Assembly (NCBI RefSeq): GCF_017573545.1
Contig: NZ_JAGEOK010000006.1
Span: 124,001-188,000, forward strand
Origin: Actinomadura nitritigenes
GTDB taxonomy: Bacteria; Actinomycetota; Actinomycetes; Streptosporangiales; Streptosporangiaceae
Direction: 5' to 3'
DNA length: 64,000 nt
In this document: positions 16,786-28,398 of the stretch, piece after piece
Layout: each line of letters begins with the position of its first letter
Numbering within the stretch: position 1 is the first letter of the stretch
Program-made: the position numbers and the translations under genes
Notes under the pieces: model-generated
Told to the model about the DNA's origin: nothing
Database searches by the model: none
The model's input: the letters and a program-made list of their open reading frames with translations, nothing else

Positions 16786-17544
16786 CTACTCGTCGTCGCG
16801 GTCGGCGCCTGTGGTGACGGCGGCGACGTCGGGGAGTTCGCTCAGGACGGCGGTGAGGTCCGGTATCGAGCCGGGGCCTTCGAGGACGAGGGTGACGACC
16901 GCGTTCCAGTGGCCACGGCGGTGCGCGGTCTCCTCCCGCCCGCGGCGTTCGTCGCGGCCGAGGTCGGTGTCGTCCGGCAGGTGCTCGCGTTCCACGTCCG
17001 CCTCGATGACGGCGAAGCCCCGCTGGGTGCATTCGACGAGGACCCGGCGGAGCGCCCCGCGTCCGTCGCGGTAGACCAGCCGCATCCGGGTCCGGTCGGC
17101 GGGCCGGAACCGGTCGAGCGGCAGCCGGCGGGTGAGCGGGCTCAGCCCGTAGACGACGAGGAAGTGCCCGGCGGTCCCGGCGATCGCGAGGAGCCAGAGC
17201 CCGCCGCCCGCGGCCATCCCGACGGCGGCGGTCACCCAGACGACGGCGGCGGTGGTGAGGCCGCGTACGGCGTCGCGGCGGACGAAGATGAGGCCGCCGC
17301 CGATGAAGCCGATACCGGAGACGATCTGGGCGGCGACGCGGGACGGGTCGAACGCGACGGGTCCGGGGGCGTGCTGGAAGCCGTACTTGCTGACCAGCAT
17401 GAACAGGGCGGCGCCGACGCCGACGAGGGTGTGCGTGCGGAGGCCGGCGCTCTTGTTGCGCACGCCCCTTTCGAGGCCGATGCATGCGGAGAGCACGAGG
17501 GCCAGTACGAGTTCGCCGATCTGGACGAGTCCTTGGCCTGTCAC
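16786..17544 (-). CDS. MgtC/SapB-family membrane protein
   Basis: A 252-residue protein starting with GTG at 17544; GGAGG lies 8 nt upstream. Four to five hydrophobic segments fill residues 8-130 and contain the family motifs ACIGLERGVRNKSAGLRTHT and IVSGIGFIGGGLIF. The C-terminal 100 residues form a cytosolic ACT-like domain. MgtC proteins are linked to growth in low magnesium and to regulation of ATP and phosphate homeostasis. The gene lies on the same strand, 259 bp downstream of mmsA, behind a repeat array. A link to the phosphate/inositol locus is possible but unproven. Confidence 0.88.
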   Translation of the reverse strand: MTGQGLVQIGELVLALVLSACIGLERGVRNKSAGLRTHTLVGVGAALFMLVSKYGFQHAPGPVAFDPSRVAAQIVSGIGFIGGGLIFVRRDAVRGLTTAAVVWVTAAVGMAAGGGLWLLAIAGTAGHFLVVYGLSPLTRRLPLDRFRPADRTRMRLVYRDGRGALRRVLVECTQRGFAVIEADVEREHLPDDTDLGRDERRGREETAHRRGHWNAVVTLVLEGPGSIPDLTAVLSELPDVAAVTTGADRDDE

Positions 17545-17615
17545 TACCTGGTCCTCCGTTCCGGTCGACGGCCCCGCTTGTCGACCTTGCTTGTCGACCT
17601 TGCTTGACGGTCCCC

Positions 17616-17756
17616 GCTGGCCGCCCCGCTGGCCGCGCCGGTGGCCGCGCCGGTGGCCGCGCCGGTGGCCGCGCCGGTGGCCGCCCGGTGGCCGCCCCGC
17701 TGGCCTCGCCGATGACCGCGCCGATGGTCGCGCCGGTGGCCGCCCCGTGGCCGCCC
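17616..17756. repeat. Array of about twelve 12-bp repeats
   Basis: A minisatellite of the unit GGTGGCCGCGCC and variants (GCTGGCCGCCCC, GATGACCGCGCC, GATGGTCGCGCC), in 12-bp register except for one 11-bp unit. It lies between the mmsA stop codon and the MgtC gene. Four adjacent units near the right of the first third are identical. Copy number is probably variable between strains. Confidence 0.85.
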
Positions 17757-17803
17757 TGGCACCCGCCGGGACAGGTGCCGGGGCGGCGCGGTGGCGCGGC
17801 GGG

Positions 17804-19285
<1,482 letters not shown>

Positions 19286-19294
19286 GATTTCCTT

Positions 19295-21145
<1,851 letters not shown>

Positions 21146-21169
21146 CGTCTTCTCCTTCACAGCGCCCAC

Positions 21170-21230
21170 CTCACCGTTCACTCCGCCGCTCACCGTTCGC
21201 TCACCGCTCACCGTTCACTCCGCCGCTCAC
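21170..21230. repeat. 24-bp exact direct repeat in the iolD leader
   Basis: The 24-bp segment 21170-21193, beginning CTCACCGTTCACTCC, is repeated exactly at 21207-21230, 37 bp apart. The second copy overlaps the 3' end of the upstream aldolase gene, so the spacer before iolD seems to have grown by duplication of the gene end. Confidence 0.85.
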
Positions 21231-22129
21231 AGGGCGTCCACGGCGGCGTCCACCGCGCCCGCGACGTCGCCGTCCTTCGGGTACAGCAGCGACCGGCCGA
21301 CGATCAGCCCGCGCACCGTCGGGAGCCGCAGCGCCCGCCGCCACCCGTCCAGCGCGGCGCGCGGGTCGTCGGCGACCTCGCCGCCGAGCAGCAGCGCGGG
21401 CAGCGTCGACGCGGCCATCACCCGTTCCATGTCCGGGACGACCGGGACCTTCAGCCAGGTCCGCGCCGACGTGGTGCCGAGCGCGGACGCGATCGAGACG
21501 GCCCGGATCATCGCCTCCGGCGTCAGCACGTTGCGGACGCGGCCGTCGACGCGGCGGGAGACGAACGGCTCGACCATCGCCATCAGCCCGTGCCCGGCGA
21601 GCGCGGACACCGCCTGCGCGCAGCCCTCCAGGGTGTCGGCGGTGGCGGGGTCGTCGTCGTCCACCCGCAGCAGCATCTTGCCGCCGTCCAGCCGGGACGC
21701 GGCGATCGCGTCCGCGCTGTAGGCGGTGAACCGGTCGTCGATCTCGAAGGACGCGCCGGCCAGGCCGCCGCGGTTCATCGAGCCGAGCACGATCTTGCCG
21801 TCGAGCACGCCGAGGAGCAGCAGGTCCTCGACGATGTCGGGGGCGGCGAGCACGCCGTCCACGCCGGGGCGTTCCAGCGCGGTGCAGAGCCGGTCGAGCA
21901 GCTCGCCGCGGTCGGCCATCGCGAAAGGGTCGCCGCCGGCGGCGAGCGCGCCGCGCGCCGGATGGTCGGCGGCGACGATCATCAGCCGTCCGGTGGCGCC
22001 GGCCGGGGCGGTCCGCCGCGGCCGGCGGGCCGCCGCCTCGGCGATGGCCTCGGGCCGCCGCACGCGGGTCTCGGTCAGCGCCGCGATCCGCGAGCGCGCC
22101 GGGGACTCGGCGCGTGTCTCCACGCTCAT
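21227..22129 (-). CDS. Cgl0159-type (beta/alpha)8 aldolase-like protein
   Basis: A 300-residue TIM-barrel protein starting at the ATGA overlap with the iolC stop codon. Motifs include LMIVAADHPARGA, DGVLAAPDIVEDLLLLG, KMLLRVDDDDPAT and WLKVPVVPDMERVM. The class is found in actinobacterial inositol clusters in the position that IolJ aldolase occupies in Bacillus. It probably cleaves the 2-deoxy-5-keto-gluconate-6-phosphate made by IolC into dihydroxyacetone phosphate and malonate semialdehyde. The barrel Lys would be the Schiff base, but I cannot fix which one. Confidence 0.8.
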   Translation of the reverse strand: MSVETRAESPARSRIAALTETRVRRPEAIAEAAARRPRRTAPAGATGRLMIVAADHPARGALAAGGDPFAMADRGELLDRLCTALERPGVDGVLAAPDIVEDLLLLGVLDGKIVLGSMNRGGLAGASFEIDDRFTAYSADAIAASRLDGGKMLLRVDDDDPATADTLEGCAQAVSALAGHGLMAMVEPFVSRRVDGRVRNVLTPEAMIRAVSIASALGTTSARTWLKVPVVPDMERVMAASTLPALLLGGEVADDPRAALDGWRRALRLPTVRGLIVGRSLLYPKDGDVAGAVDAAVDAL

Positions 22130-23088
22130 GCCGGCACCCCGTCCAGCAGCGCCGCCACCTCGGCGTACTCCGGCATGGCGGCGGCGCACGCGAGCCGCGA
22201 CGCGACGACCGCGCCGGCGGCGTTGGCGAACGCGACGGTCCGCGCCAGGTCCCAGCCGGACAGCAGGCCGTGGCAGAGCGCGCCGCCGAACGCGTCGCCC
22301 GCGCCGAGGCCGTTGACGACCTCGACCGGCACCGGCGGCGCCTCCACGACCTCGCCGTCCGCGCCGACCGCCAGCACGCCGTCGGGCCCCCGCTTGACGA
22401 CGGCGAGCCGGACGCCCCGGTCGAGCAGCGCGCGGGCGGCCCGCACCGGGTCGGTCTCGCCGACGGCGACCTCGCACTCGGCGAGGTTCCCGACGGCGAC
22501 CGTCGCGTGCTCGAGGGCCTCGGCGGCCCAGCGGGACGCCTCGGCCGCGGACTCCCAGAACATCGGCCGGTAGTCCAGGTCGAGGACGGTGAGGGCGGCG
22601 CGCGGCCGGGCGCCGAGCGCGGCGAGCGTCGCGGTCCGGGACGGCTCGGCGCACAGCCCGGTCACCGTCGCCCACAGCACCCCGGCCGACCCGATCGCGG
22701 CGAGGTCCAGCTCGTCGGCGCGGACCTCCAGGTCGGGGGCCTTGGGGAAGCGGTAGAAGTACAGCGGGAAGTCGTCCGGCGGGAACAGCTCGCAGAACGT
22801 GACGGGCGTCGGCAGGCCGGGGACGTCCGCGACGAACCGGGCGTCCACCCCGTACTCGGCGAGCGCGCGGCGGACGAACCGGCCGAACGGGTCGGCGCCG
22901 GTCCGGGTGATCACGGCGGCGCGGCGCCCGTACCGGGCCGCGGCGACCGCGACGTTGGTGGCGCTGCCGCCGAGGAACCGGCCGAAGCGCTCGACCTCGT
23001 CGAGCCCGACGCCCGACTCCAGCGGGTACAGGTCGACCCCGACGCGGCCCATCGTGATGACGTCCAGGGACGCGGGCTCAGCGGTCAT
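22126..23088 (-). CDS. iolC: 5-dehydro-2-deoxygluconokinase (PfkB family)
   Basis: A 320-residue sugar kinase. It phosphorylates 2-deoxy-5-keto-gluconate in the inositol pathway. The N-terminal DVITMGRVGVDLYPLESG and GGSATNVAVAAARYG are typical of IolC, and the PfkB active-site Asp lies in VNGLGAGDAFGGALCHG. The ATG overlaps the iolE stop codon (ATGA), and the stop codon overlaps the next gene's start in the same way. Confidence 0.92.
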   Translation of the reverse strand: MTAEPASLDVITMGRVGVDLYPLESGVGLDEVERFGRFLGGSATNVAVAAARYGRRAAVITRTGADPFGRFVRRALAEYGVDARFVADVPGLPTPVTFCELFPPDDFPLYFYRFPKAPDLEVRADELDLAAIGSAGVLWATVTGLCAEPSRTATLAALGARPRAALTVLDLDYRPMFWESAAEASRWAAEALEHATVAVGNLAECEVAVGETDPVRAARALLDRGVRLAVVKRGPDGVLAVGADGEVVEAPPVPVEVVNGLGAGDAFGGALCHGLLSGWDLARTVAFANAAGAVVASRLACAAAMPEYAEVAALLDGVPA

Positions 23089-24023
23089 GCCGCGATCCCG
23101 GCGAGGAAGTCCAGGCACGCGCGCACGTCCCCGATCGGCCCGGCGCCGTCGTCCGGCTCGCGGTCGAGGATGGTGTCCTGCTCGAGGACGTACCAGCCGC
23201 CGTACCCGGCGCCTTCGAGGGAGCGGACGATGCCGGCGATGTCGATGTCGCCGCCGCCGAGGGGCCGGTAGATGTTCGCGCGGACGGCGTCGGTGTAGGC
23301 GATCCGGCCGGCCTGGACGTCGCGGGCGAGCCCGGCGTCGACGTCCTTGAGGTGGACGTGCGCGATCCGCCCGGGGACGCGGGCGGCCAACTCGCCCGGG
23401 TCGACGCCGCCGATCAGCAGGTGCCCGGTGTCCAGGCAGAGCGGGATGCCGGAGCCGTCGAGGACGCGCCGGACCTCGTCGGAGCGCTCGACCATCGTGC
23501 CCACGTGGGGGTGCAGGACGGCGCGGACGCCGGACTCGGCGGCGAGCGCGGCGATCCGGTCGAGGTTGGCCAGCAGCGCCGCCCAGCCCGCCGCGTCGAG
23601 CGCGGGCCGCTCGTCGTACCCGTCGAGCCCGTGCACGGCGGCGAGCACGAGCGTCAGGCCGCCTTCCGCGGCGCCGGCGGCGGGAGCGTCCGCGCCGGGC
23701 GCCCCGGGCGCCCCGGTCGCCTTGGAACGTTCCACACCGAACGCGGCCAGGGTCCGCCGGATCTCGGGGAGCGGGTCGCGGTCCGGGTCGTGCAGCACGA
23801 CCGGGGCGAACCCGCCGAGCGGGCGGAGCCCGTGCGCGGCCAGCAGGTCCGCGCGCTCGGCGGCGCCGGCGGGCAGGAAGCCGTCCGGGCCGAACTCGGT
23901 GGCGGCGAGGCCGAGGGCGCCCATCTCCGCCAGCACCCGGTCCGGCGCCATCTGGTGCCCCCACCCGGGCACCTCGCACACCCCCCAGGAGATCGGCGCT
24001 CCCGCGACGCGGTCTTTGATCAT
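23085..24023 (-). CDS. iolE: Inosose dehydratase-like sugar isomerase (IolE)
   Basis: A 312-residue TIM-barrel protein of the xylose-isomerase-like superfamily. I chose the ATG at 24023 (MIKDRVAGAPISWGVCEVPG), with GGAG 7 nt upstream. APISWGVCEVPGWG is characteristic of IolE, which dehydrates 2-keto-myo-inositol. Candidate metal ligands occur in VLHPHVG, CLDTGHLLIGG, VHLKD and VLEQD. A low-complexity Ala/Gly/Pro insertion of about 20 residues (GAPGAPGADAPAAGAA) lies near residue 110. It is the first gene of the iol operon, directly behind the shared promoter element. Confidence 0.87.
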   Translation of the reverse strand: MIKDRVAGAPISWGVCEVPGWGHQMAPDRVLAEMGALGLAATEFGPDGFLPAGAAERADLLAAHGLRPLGGFAPVVLHDPDRDPLPEIRRTLAAFGVERSKATGAPGAPGADAPAAGAAEGGLTLVLAAVHGLDGYDERPALDAAGWAALLANLDRIAALAAESGVRAVLHPHVGTMVERSDEVRRVLDGSGIPLCLDTGHLLIGGVDPGELAARVPGRIAHVHLKDVDAGLARDVQAGRIAYTDAVRANIYRPLGGGDIDIAGIVRSLEGAGYGGWYVLEQDTILDREPDDGAGPIGDVRACLDFLAGIAA

Positions 24024-24095
24024 CGGCACTCCATCCCGGTGAAAGGCGACGCCGGCGCCGCGGCCGGCCACGCCGAGTCTGCTGAAACCGGCCGA

Positions 24096-24131
24096 GCCAT
24101 GTCAAGGCTTTGTCATGACATTATGAGGTAA
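24096..24131 (-). promoter_or_regulatory. iol operon promoter region with shared regulatory element
   Basis: On the minus strand TTGACA (24105-24100) can be a -35; CAGACT lies 18 bp downstream. Just upstream of the -35 is ATGTCATGACAAAG, including the palindrome TGTCATGACA at 24111-24120. The same arrangement (ATGT, ACAAAG, CTTGAC in register) precedes the iolG-like operon at 38115-38140. It is the probable binding site of the divergent GntR regulator. Confidence 0.65.
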
Positions 24132-24216
24132 GGAGGTTCGGCCAAGCGCGGAGTATCATCCGGTACGGAAGCCCCGGCCGGAAGCCCGGCCGGGAGCCGG
24201 GCCGGAGGGAGCCGGG

Positions 24217-24954
24217 GTGTACCGACCGCGCGTGATCGTGGACCGTGGCAGCCCCGTGCCGCTCTACTACCAGCTGGCCCGGCAGCTCGAGGCCGCCATC
24301 CAGTCCGGCGAGCTGTCGCCCGGCACCCGGCTGGAGAACGAGCTGGAGATCGCCGAGCGCTGCGGGCTGTCCCGGCCGACCGTCCGGCAGGCGATCCAGC
24401 ACCTGGTGGACCGCGGGCTGCTGGTGCGCAAGCGCGGCGTCGGCACGCAGGTCGTCCTGTCGGAGATCCGCCGCCCGGTCGAGCTGACGAGCCTGCACGA
24501 CGACCTGGCGGCGGCCGGCCGGGAGCCGCACACCGACGTGCTGGAGTTCGGCACGGTACCCGCCGACGACCGGGTCGCCAAGGAGCTGGGCCTCGCGGCG
24601 GGCGACCCCGTGCTCCGGATGCGCCGCACCCGGCGCACCGGCGGCGAGCCGCTCGCGCTGCTCACCAACTACCTGCCCGAGGGCCTGCTCGCCGTCACCG
24701 CCGACGACCTCGCCCGGCACGGTCTCTACGAGCTGCTGCGCGCGAGCGGCGTCAACCTGCGGATCGCCAACCAGTCCATCGGCGCGCGCCGCGCCACGGC
24801 GGAGGAGGCGCGGCTGCTGGACGAGCGGCGCGGCGTCCCGATGCTCACCATGACCCGGACCGCCTACGACGACAAGGGCACCGCGATCGAGTTCGGCCGC
24901 CACGTGTACCGGGCGAGCCGCTACTCCTACGCGCTCACGCTCGTCGAACGCTGA
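24217..24954 (+). CDS. GntR-family (HutC-type) regulator of the iol genes
   Basis: A 245-residue protein starting with GTG; GGAGGGAG lies 5 nt upstream. The N-terminal winged helix (about residues 10-75) contains PLYYQLARQLEAAIQSGEL and GLSRPTVRQAIQHLVDRGLL. The UTRA-type effector domain (about 95-240) places it in the HutC subfamily, which often senses sugar phosphates. Divergent orientation from iolE across a palindromic promoter indicates that it represses the iol operon and itself. The shared motif suggests that the operon starting at 37987 is in its regulon too. Confidence 0.88.
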   Translation: MYRPRVIVDRGSPVPLYYQLARQLEAAIQSGELSPGTRLENELEIAERCGLSRPTVRQAIQHLVDRGLLVRKRGVGTQVVLSEIRRPVELTSLHDDLAAAGREPHTDVLEFGTVPADDRVAKELGLAAGDPVLRMRRTRRTGGEPLALLTNYLPEGLLAVTADDLARHGLYELLRASGVNLRIANQSIGARRATAEEARLLDERRGVPMLTMTRTAYDDKGTAIEFGRHVYRASRYSYALTLVER

Positions 24955-25030
24955 CCGGCGCTGACCGGCGCTGACCGGCGCCGACCGGCGCCGACCGGCG
25001 CCGACCGGCGCTGACCGGCGCTGACCGGCG
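24951..25030 (+). repeat. Eight tandem copies of a 10-bp unit
   Basis: Units CTGACCGGCG or CCGACCGGCG occur eight times without interruption. The first copy contains the stop codon of the GntR gene. The array separates that gene from the terminator-like hairpin at 25044. Confidence 0.95.
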
Positions 25031-25043
25031 GCGCCCGGCGGCG

Positions 25044-25061
25044 CCTGCGCGGGAGCGCAGG
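25044..25061 (+). terminator. Small hairpin after the GntR gene
   Basis: CCTGCGC and GCGCAGG form a 7-bp stem with a GGGA loop, followed by ACCTCTGTG. It could end the GntR transcript before the phytase promoter. Confidence 0.45.
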
Positions 25062-25076
25062 ACCTCTGTGATCAAT

Positions 25077-25106
25077 TAGAGCGCTCTATTGAATTAGAGC
25101 GCTCTA
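25077..25106. promoter_or_regulatory. Two LacI-type operators upstream of the phytase gene
   Basis: The perfect 12-bp palindrome TAGAGCGCTCTA occurs at 25077-25088 and again at 25095-25106, with centres 18 bp apart. The second copy extends to TTAGAGCGCTCTAA. The central GAGCGCTC is typical of LacI-family sites in actinomycetes. The phytase ATG is 51 bp further on, and a LacI gene follows the phytase gene. Confidence 0.8.
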
Positions 25107-25156
25107 ACGCTTACGGTGCAGGGCATTCCCCCCACGAGCGCATCAGGAGGAACCCG

Positions 25157-26509
25157 ATGCCCTTCGCACCGTTCCGCAGCCGGCCCCGCCTCGCCGCCGC
25201 CGCGGTGACCGCCGCGCTGGCCGCCGCCGCGCTGTCGGCCGCCCCGGCGTCCGCCGACGACGACGAGCTCGCCCAGGTCCACGCCCGCCTGGAGACCCCG
25301 GCGGTGTTCGACGACGACGCCGGCGGCAACGCCAACGCCGACGACCCCGCGATCTGGAACCACCCGAGCGACCACGACGGCGACCTCGTCATCGCCACCC
25401 TCAAACAGGCCGGGCTCGCCGTCTACGACGCGTCCGGACACGAGATCCAGCGGATCGCCGCGCCCGCGCCGCCGCGCGAGGGCGACGAGCCGGGCCGCTT
25501 CAACAACGTCGACCTGATCTACGGGTTCCGGCTCGGCGACCGGAAGGTCGACCTCGCCGTGGTGTCCGACCGGGGCCGCGACATCGTCCGCACCTACGCC
25601 ATCGACCCGCGCGCCGCGCTGCGGCACGGCGCGCCGCTCACCGACGTCACCGACGCCGCCGCCCCGTTCGTGTTCTCCTCGTCGCTCGACCAGGTCAACG
25701 ACCAGGCGACCGCGTACGGGATCGCGTCGTGGAAGGGCGGGGACGGGGCCTCGTACGCCGCGCTGAGCCGCCGCCACACCCCGCGCGTCGGGATCGTCCG
25801 GCTGGCGGCGACGACCGCCGGCAAGATCACCTACCGGCACGTCCGGGACGTCGACCTGCCGTCCTCGTTCGCGCTGCCGGGCGGCGGCACCTGGTCGCCG
25901 TGCGAGGACCCGGGCCGCGGCCCGCAGGTCGAGGGCATGGTCGCCGACGAGGAGCACGGCGTGCTGTACGCCGCGCAGGAGGACGTCGGCATCTGGCGCA
26001 TCCCGCTCGACGGCGGCACCCCGAAGCTCATCGACAGGGTCAAGGACTTCGGCGTCCCGGCGGCCTACAACGCCGAGACCGACGAGTGCGAGGTCACCGG
26101 CCCCGACCCGGGCGCCGGCGGCCAGCACATCACGCCTGACGCCGAGGGCCTCACCATCTACCGCAAGGACGACGGCGAGGGCTACCTGCTCGCGTCCAGC
26201 CAGGGCGACAACACCTTCGTCGTCTACGACCGGGAGGGCTCCAACGAGTACCTCGGCCACTTCCGCGTCGCGCCCGGGACGAACGCGGACGGCTCCGAGG
26301 AGTGCGACGGCGCGATGGTGACCAGCGCCCGCGTCGGCGGCTTCAAGAACGGCCTGCTGGTCGTCCACGACGGCTTCAACGCCCCCGACGAGACGGGTCC
26401 GGACGGCGAGGTCCGCACGAACACCGACTTCAAGTTCGTCGACTGGAAAGACGTCGTCGACCCGCTCGACCTGGACGTCACCCCCGGCGCCTGGGACCCC
26501 CGCGACTGA
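25157..26509 (+). CDS. Secreted beta-propeller phytase
   Basis: A 450-residue protein with AGGAGG 7 nt upstream of the ATG. A Sec signal peptide ends near ASA (residues 31-33). The mature part carries the hallmark DDPAIWNHP (residues 62-70), then DGDLVIATLKQAGLAVYD and the acidic blade motifs (NNVDLIYGF, GMVADEEHGVLYAAQED, PDAEGLTIY) that bind calcium and phytate. These enzymes remove phosphates stepwise from myo-inositol hexakisphosphate outside the cell. There is no membrane or wall anchor. It sits between the inositol catabolic operon with its GntR regulator and a LacI regulator, so it feeds the pathway. It is terminated by a long hairpin. Confidence 0.92.
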   Translation: MPFAPFRSRPRLAAAAVTAALAAAALSAAPASADDDELAQVHARLETPAVFDDDAGGNANADDPAIWNHPSDHDGDLVIATLKQAGLAVYDASGHEIQRIAAPAPPREGDEPGRFNNVDLIYGFRLGDRKVDLAVVSDRGRDIVRTYAIDPRAALRHGAPLTDVTDAAAPFVFSSSLDQVNDQATAYGIASWKGGDGASYAALSRRHTPRVGIVRLAATTAGKITYRHVRDVDLPSSFALPGGGTWSPCEDPGRGPQVEGMVADEEHGVLYAAQEDVGIWRIPLDGGTPKLIDRVKDFGVPAAYNAETDECEVTGPDPGAGGQHITPDAEGLTIYRKDDGEGYLLASSQGDNTFVVYDREGSNEYLGHFRVAPGTNADGSEECDGAMVTSARVGGFKNGLLVVHDGFNAPDETGPDGEVRTNTDFKFVDWKDVVDPLDLDVTPGAWDPRD

Positions 26510-26522
26510 TCCGCTCCACCAT

Positions 26523-26576
26523 CCTCGCGGCGGGCCGCCGTCATGAGCGCCTTCATGACGACGGCCCGCCGCGAGG
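26523..26576. terminator. 24-bp hairpin terminator after phytase
   Basis: The arms 26523-26546 and 26553-26576 (starting CCTCGCGGCGGGCCG, ending CCCGCCGCGAGG) pair over 24 bp with one mismatch around a 6-nt loop, GCGCCT. It ends the phytase transcript and separates it from the LacI gene. Confidence 0.8.
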
Positions 26577-26633
26577 CGACGCGCGGGGCGGGCGGCTGGT
26601 TGGATCGGGGGCAGCGTGAGCGAAGGAGCGTCG

Positions 26634-27596
26634 ATGTCCCATCCGACCTTGGAAGACGTCGCTGCGCGTGCCGGGGTGTCCCGGGCGCTGGTGTCGCTGG
26701 TGATGCGCGGCTCGCCCAAGGTCGGCAAGGAGCGCCGCGAGGCCGTGCTGAAGGCGGCGGACGAGCTGGGCTACCGGCCGAACGTGATGGCGCGCGGCCT
26801 GGCCGCCGGGCGCACCGGGATGGCCGGGGTGCTGGCGGCCGACCTGCACGACCCGCTGTTCGCCTCCGTCCACGACGGGCTGGCGGAGGAGGCGGGGCGG
26901 CGGGGCGTCCGGTTGCTGCTGGCGAGCGGCGGCGGGCGTCCGGCGCGCGAGCGGGCCGCCCTCGGCGAGCTGTTCGACCTGCGGCTGGACGGGCTGCTGC
27001 TCGCGGGCCCGAGGATCGCGGCGGCGGAGATCGAGCGGGCCGCCGCCGGGTGCCCCGTCGCGGTGGTGGGGCGCTCGCTGCGGTCGGCCGGCGTCGACTG
27101 CGTGACCGCGGACGACGCGGCGGCCGTGCGGCTGGCCGTGACGCGTCTGGCGGACCTCGGGCACCGCCGCATCGCCTGCATGAGCGTCGGCCGCTCGCGC
27201 CTGGAGAAGGCGTTCGAGGCGGCCGTGGACGAGGCCGGGCTCACCGCCGTCGAGGATCTCCGGTGGCGCTCGCCCGGGGCGCCGACGGCCGTCCTCGCGC
27301 TCGGCGATGTCACCGGGACGGCCGCGCTGACCGGCCTCTACCGTGCCGGGCTCGACGTGCCGGGGGAGGTGTCGCTGATCGTGCACGGCGACGCCCCGGG
27401 CGCGGCCGCCGCCGGCGTGACCACGGTCGCGGCCCCGCCCGCCGAGCTGGGACGGCTGGCCATGGCCGCGCTGCTCGACCGGATCGGCGGTGCCGGCGGC
27501 GGCGGCGGTGGCGGCGGCGCGGCGGGGGAGGGACGGCGCGTCACCGTCCCTCCCGTCCTGACCGAACGCACCACGACCAGGCCGCTCACGCCATGA
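26634..27596 (+). CDS. LacI-family transcriptional regulator
   Basis: A 320-residue protein. I chose the ATG at 26634 because GAAGGAG lies 6 nt upstream; a GTG 18 nt earlier is possible. The N-terminal LacI helix-turn-helix reads LEDVAARAGVSRALVSLVM, followed by the hinge ELGYRPNVMARGLAAGRTG and a periplasmic-binding-like effector domain. A poly-Gly run interrupts the C-terminus (about residue 290). Its position next to the phytase, whose promoter has two LacI-type operators, suggests that it represses the phytase gene. The inducer could be inositol or an inositol phosphate. Confidence 0.88.
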   Translation: MSHPTLEDVAARAGVSRALVSLVMRGSPKVGKERREAVLKAADELGYRPNVMARGLAAGRTGMAGVLAADLHDPLFASVHDGLAEEAGRRGVRLLLASGGGRPARERAALGELFDLRLDGLLLAGPRIAAAEIERAAAGCPVAVVGRSLRSAGVDCVTADDAAAVRLAVTRLADLGHRRIACMSVGRSRLEKAFEAAVDEAGLTAVEDLRWRSPGAPTAVLALGDVTGTAALTGLYRAGLDVPGEVSLIVHGDAPGAAAAGVTTVAAPPAELGRLAMAALLDRIGGAGGGGGGGGAAGEGRRVTVPPVLTERTTTRPLTP

Positions 27597-27621
27597 ACCA
27601 GGCCGCTCACACCAGGGCGCC

Positions 27622-28398
27622 TCACACCATGACGCGCAGCCCCGGCACGGCGAGCGAGATCGGCCCGGCGTAGACCTGCCGGGCGTCGCGCAGCGCGGCG
27701 AGCGGGTCGGCCCACGGCCGCAGGTGCGTGAGGACGAGATGTCCCGCGCCCGCCTCCCTCGCCAGCCCGGCCGCCTGGGCGGGCGTCAGGTGCGTCTCGG
27801 CGGCGCCGGGCGTCCGCACCGACGCCGCCGCCTCGCACAGCAGCACGTCCGTGCCCCGCGCGAGGTCGAGCAGCGCGTCGCACTCGCCGGAGTCGCCGGA
27901 GTAGGTGAGGCTCGCACCGCCCGCAGAGACGCCGCCCTCCGAGCCCCCGCCCGCTGACGCGCCGCCCGCCGAGACCCGCACCGCCACGCCCGGCACCGAG
28001 TGGACGACCGGCGCCGTCACGACGGTGAGCGGCCCGAACGGGTGCGGCCCGGCGGGCGGGGTGCGCCAGTCGAGCGCCCCCGCGTACGCGGGCGGCGCCG
28101 CCGGGTTCACGACGTGCGCCGCCGTCCCGGCGGGCGCGGTCACGGGCAGCCGCTTCGCCGCGCCGCGCCGGTCCCGCAGGTAGGCGAGGGGGATGAGGTC
28201 CGCGTAGTGGTCGCGGTGCGGATGGCTGATCACGACGGCGTCGATGGCGCACGGGTCGGCGTAGCGCTGCAACGGGCCGAGCGCTCCGGTGCCGAGGTCC
28301 AGCAGCAGCCGGAACCCCGCGTGCTCCAGCAGGTAGCAGGAGCACGCGGCGTCCGGCCCCGGGACGGTGCCCGCGCAGCCGACGACGGTCAGGATCAC
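27622..28398 (-). CDS. Metallo-beta-lactamase-fold hydrolase (PhnP/RNase Z-like)
   Basis: A 258-residue protein. The GTG at 28398 overlaps the preceding stop codon (GTGA). The metal site SHPHRDH (residues 58-64) follows LLLDLGTGALG, and a C-terminal VLTHL supplies another ligand. The fold group contains PhnP and related phosphodiesterases that open cyclic phosphates, as well as RNase Z. A Ser/Gly/Ala-rich insertion sits near residues 150-175. Being the last gene of an operon with three other phosphate hydrolases and an importer, it may act on cyclic or diester phosphates of inositol, which is inference. Confidence 0.8.
   Translation of the reverse strand: MILTVVGCAGTVPGPDAACSCYLLEHAGFRLLLDLGTGALGPLQRYADPCAIDAVVISHPHRDHYADLIPLAYLRDRRGAAKRLPVTAPAGTAAHVVNPAAPPAYAGALDWRTPPAGPHPFGPLTVVTAPVVHSVPGVAVRVSAGGASAGGGSEGGVSAGGASLTYSGDSGECDALLDLARGTDVLLCEAAASVRTPGAAETHLTPAQAAGLAREAGAGHLVLTHLRPWADPLAALRDARQVYAGPISLAVPGLRVMV

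Noticed and set aside
17616..17756. Possible CRISPR array
   Set aside because: Units are 12 bp with no spacers and there are no cas genes; it is a simple minisatellite. The same holds for the arrays at 24951 and 16577.
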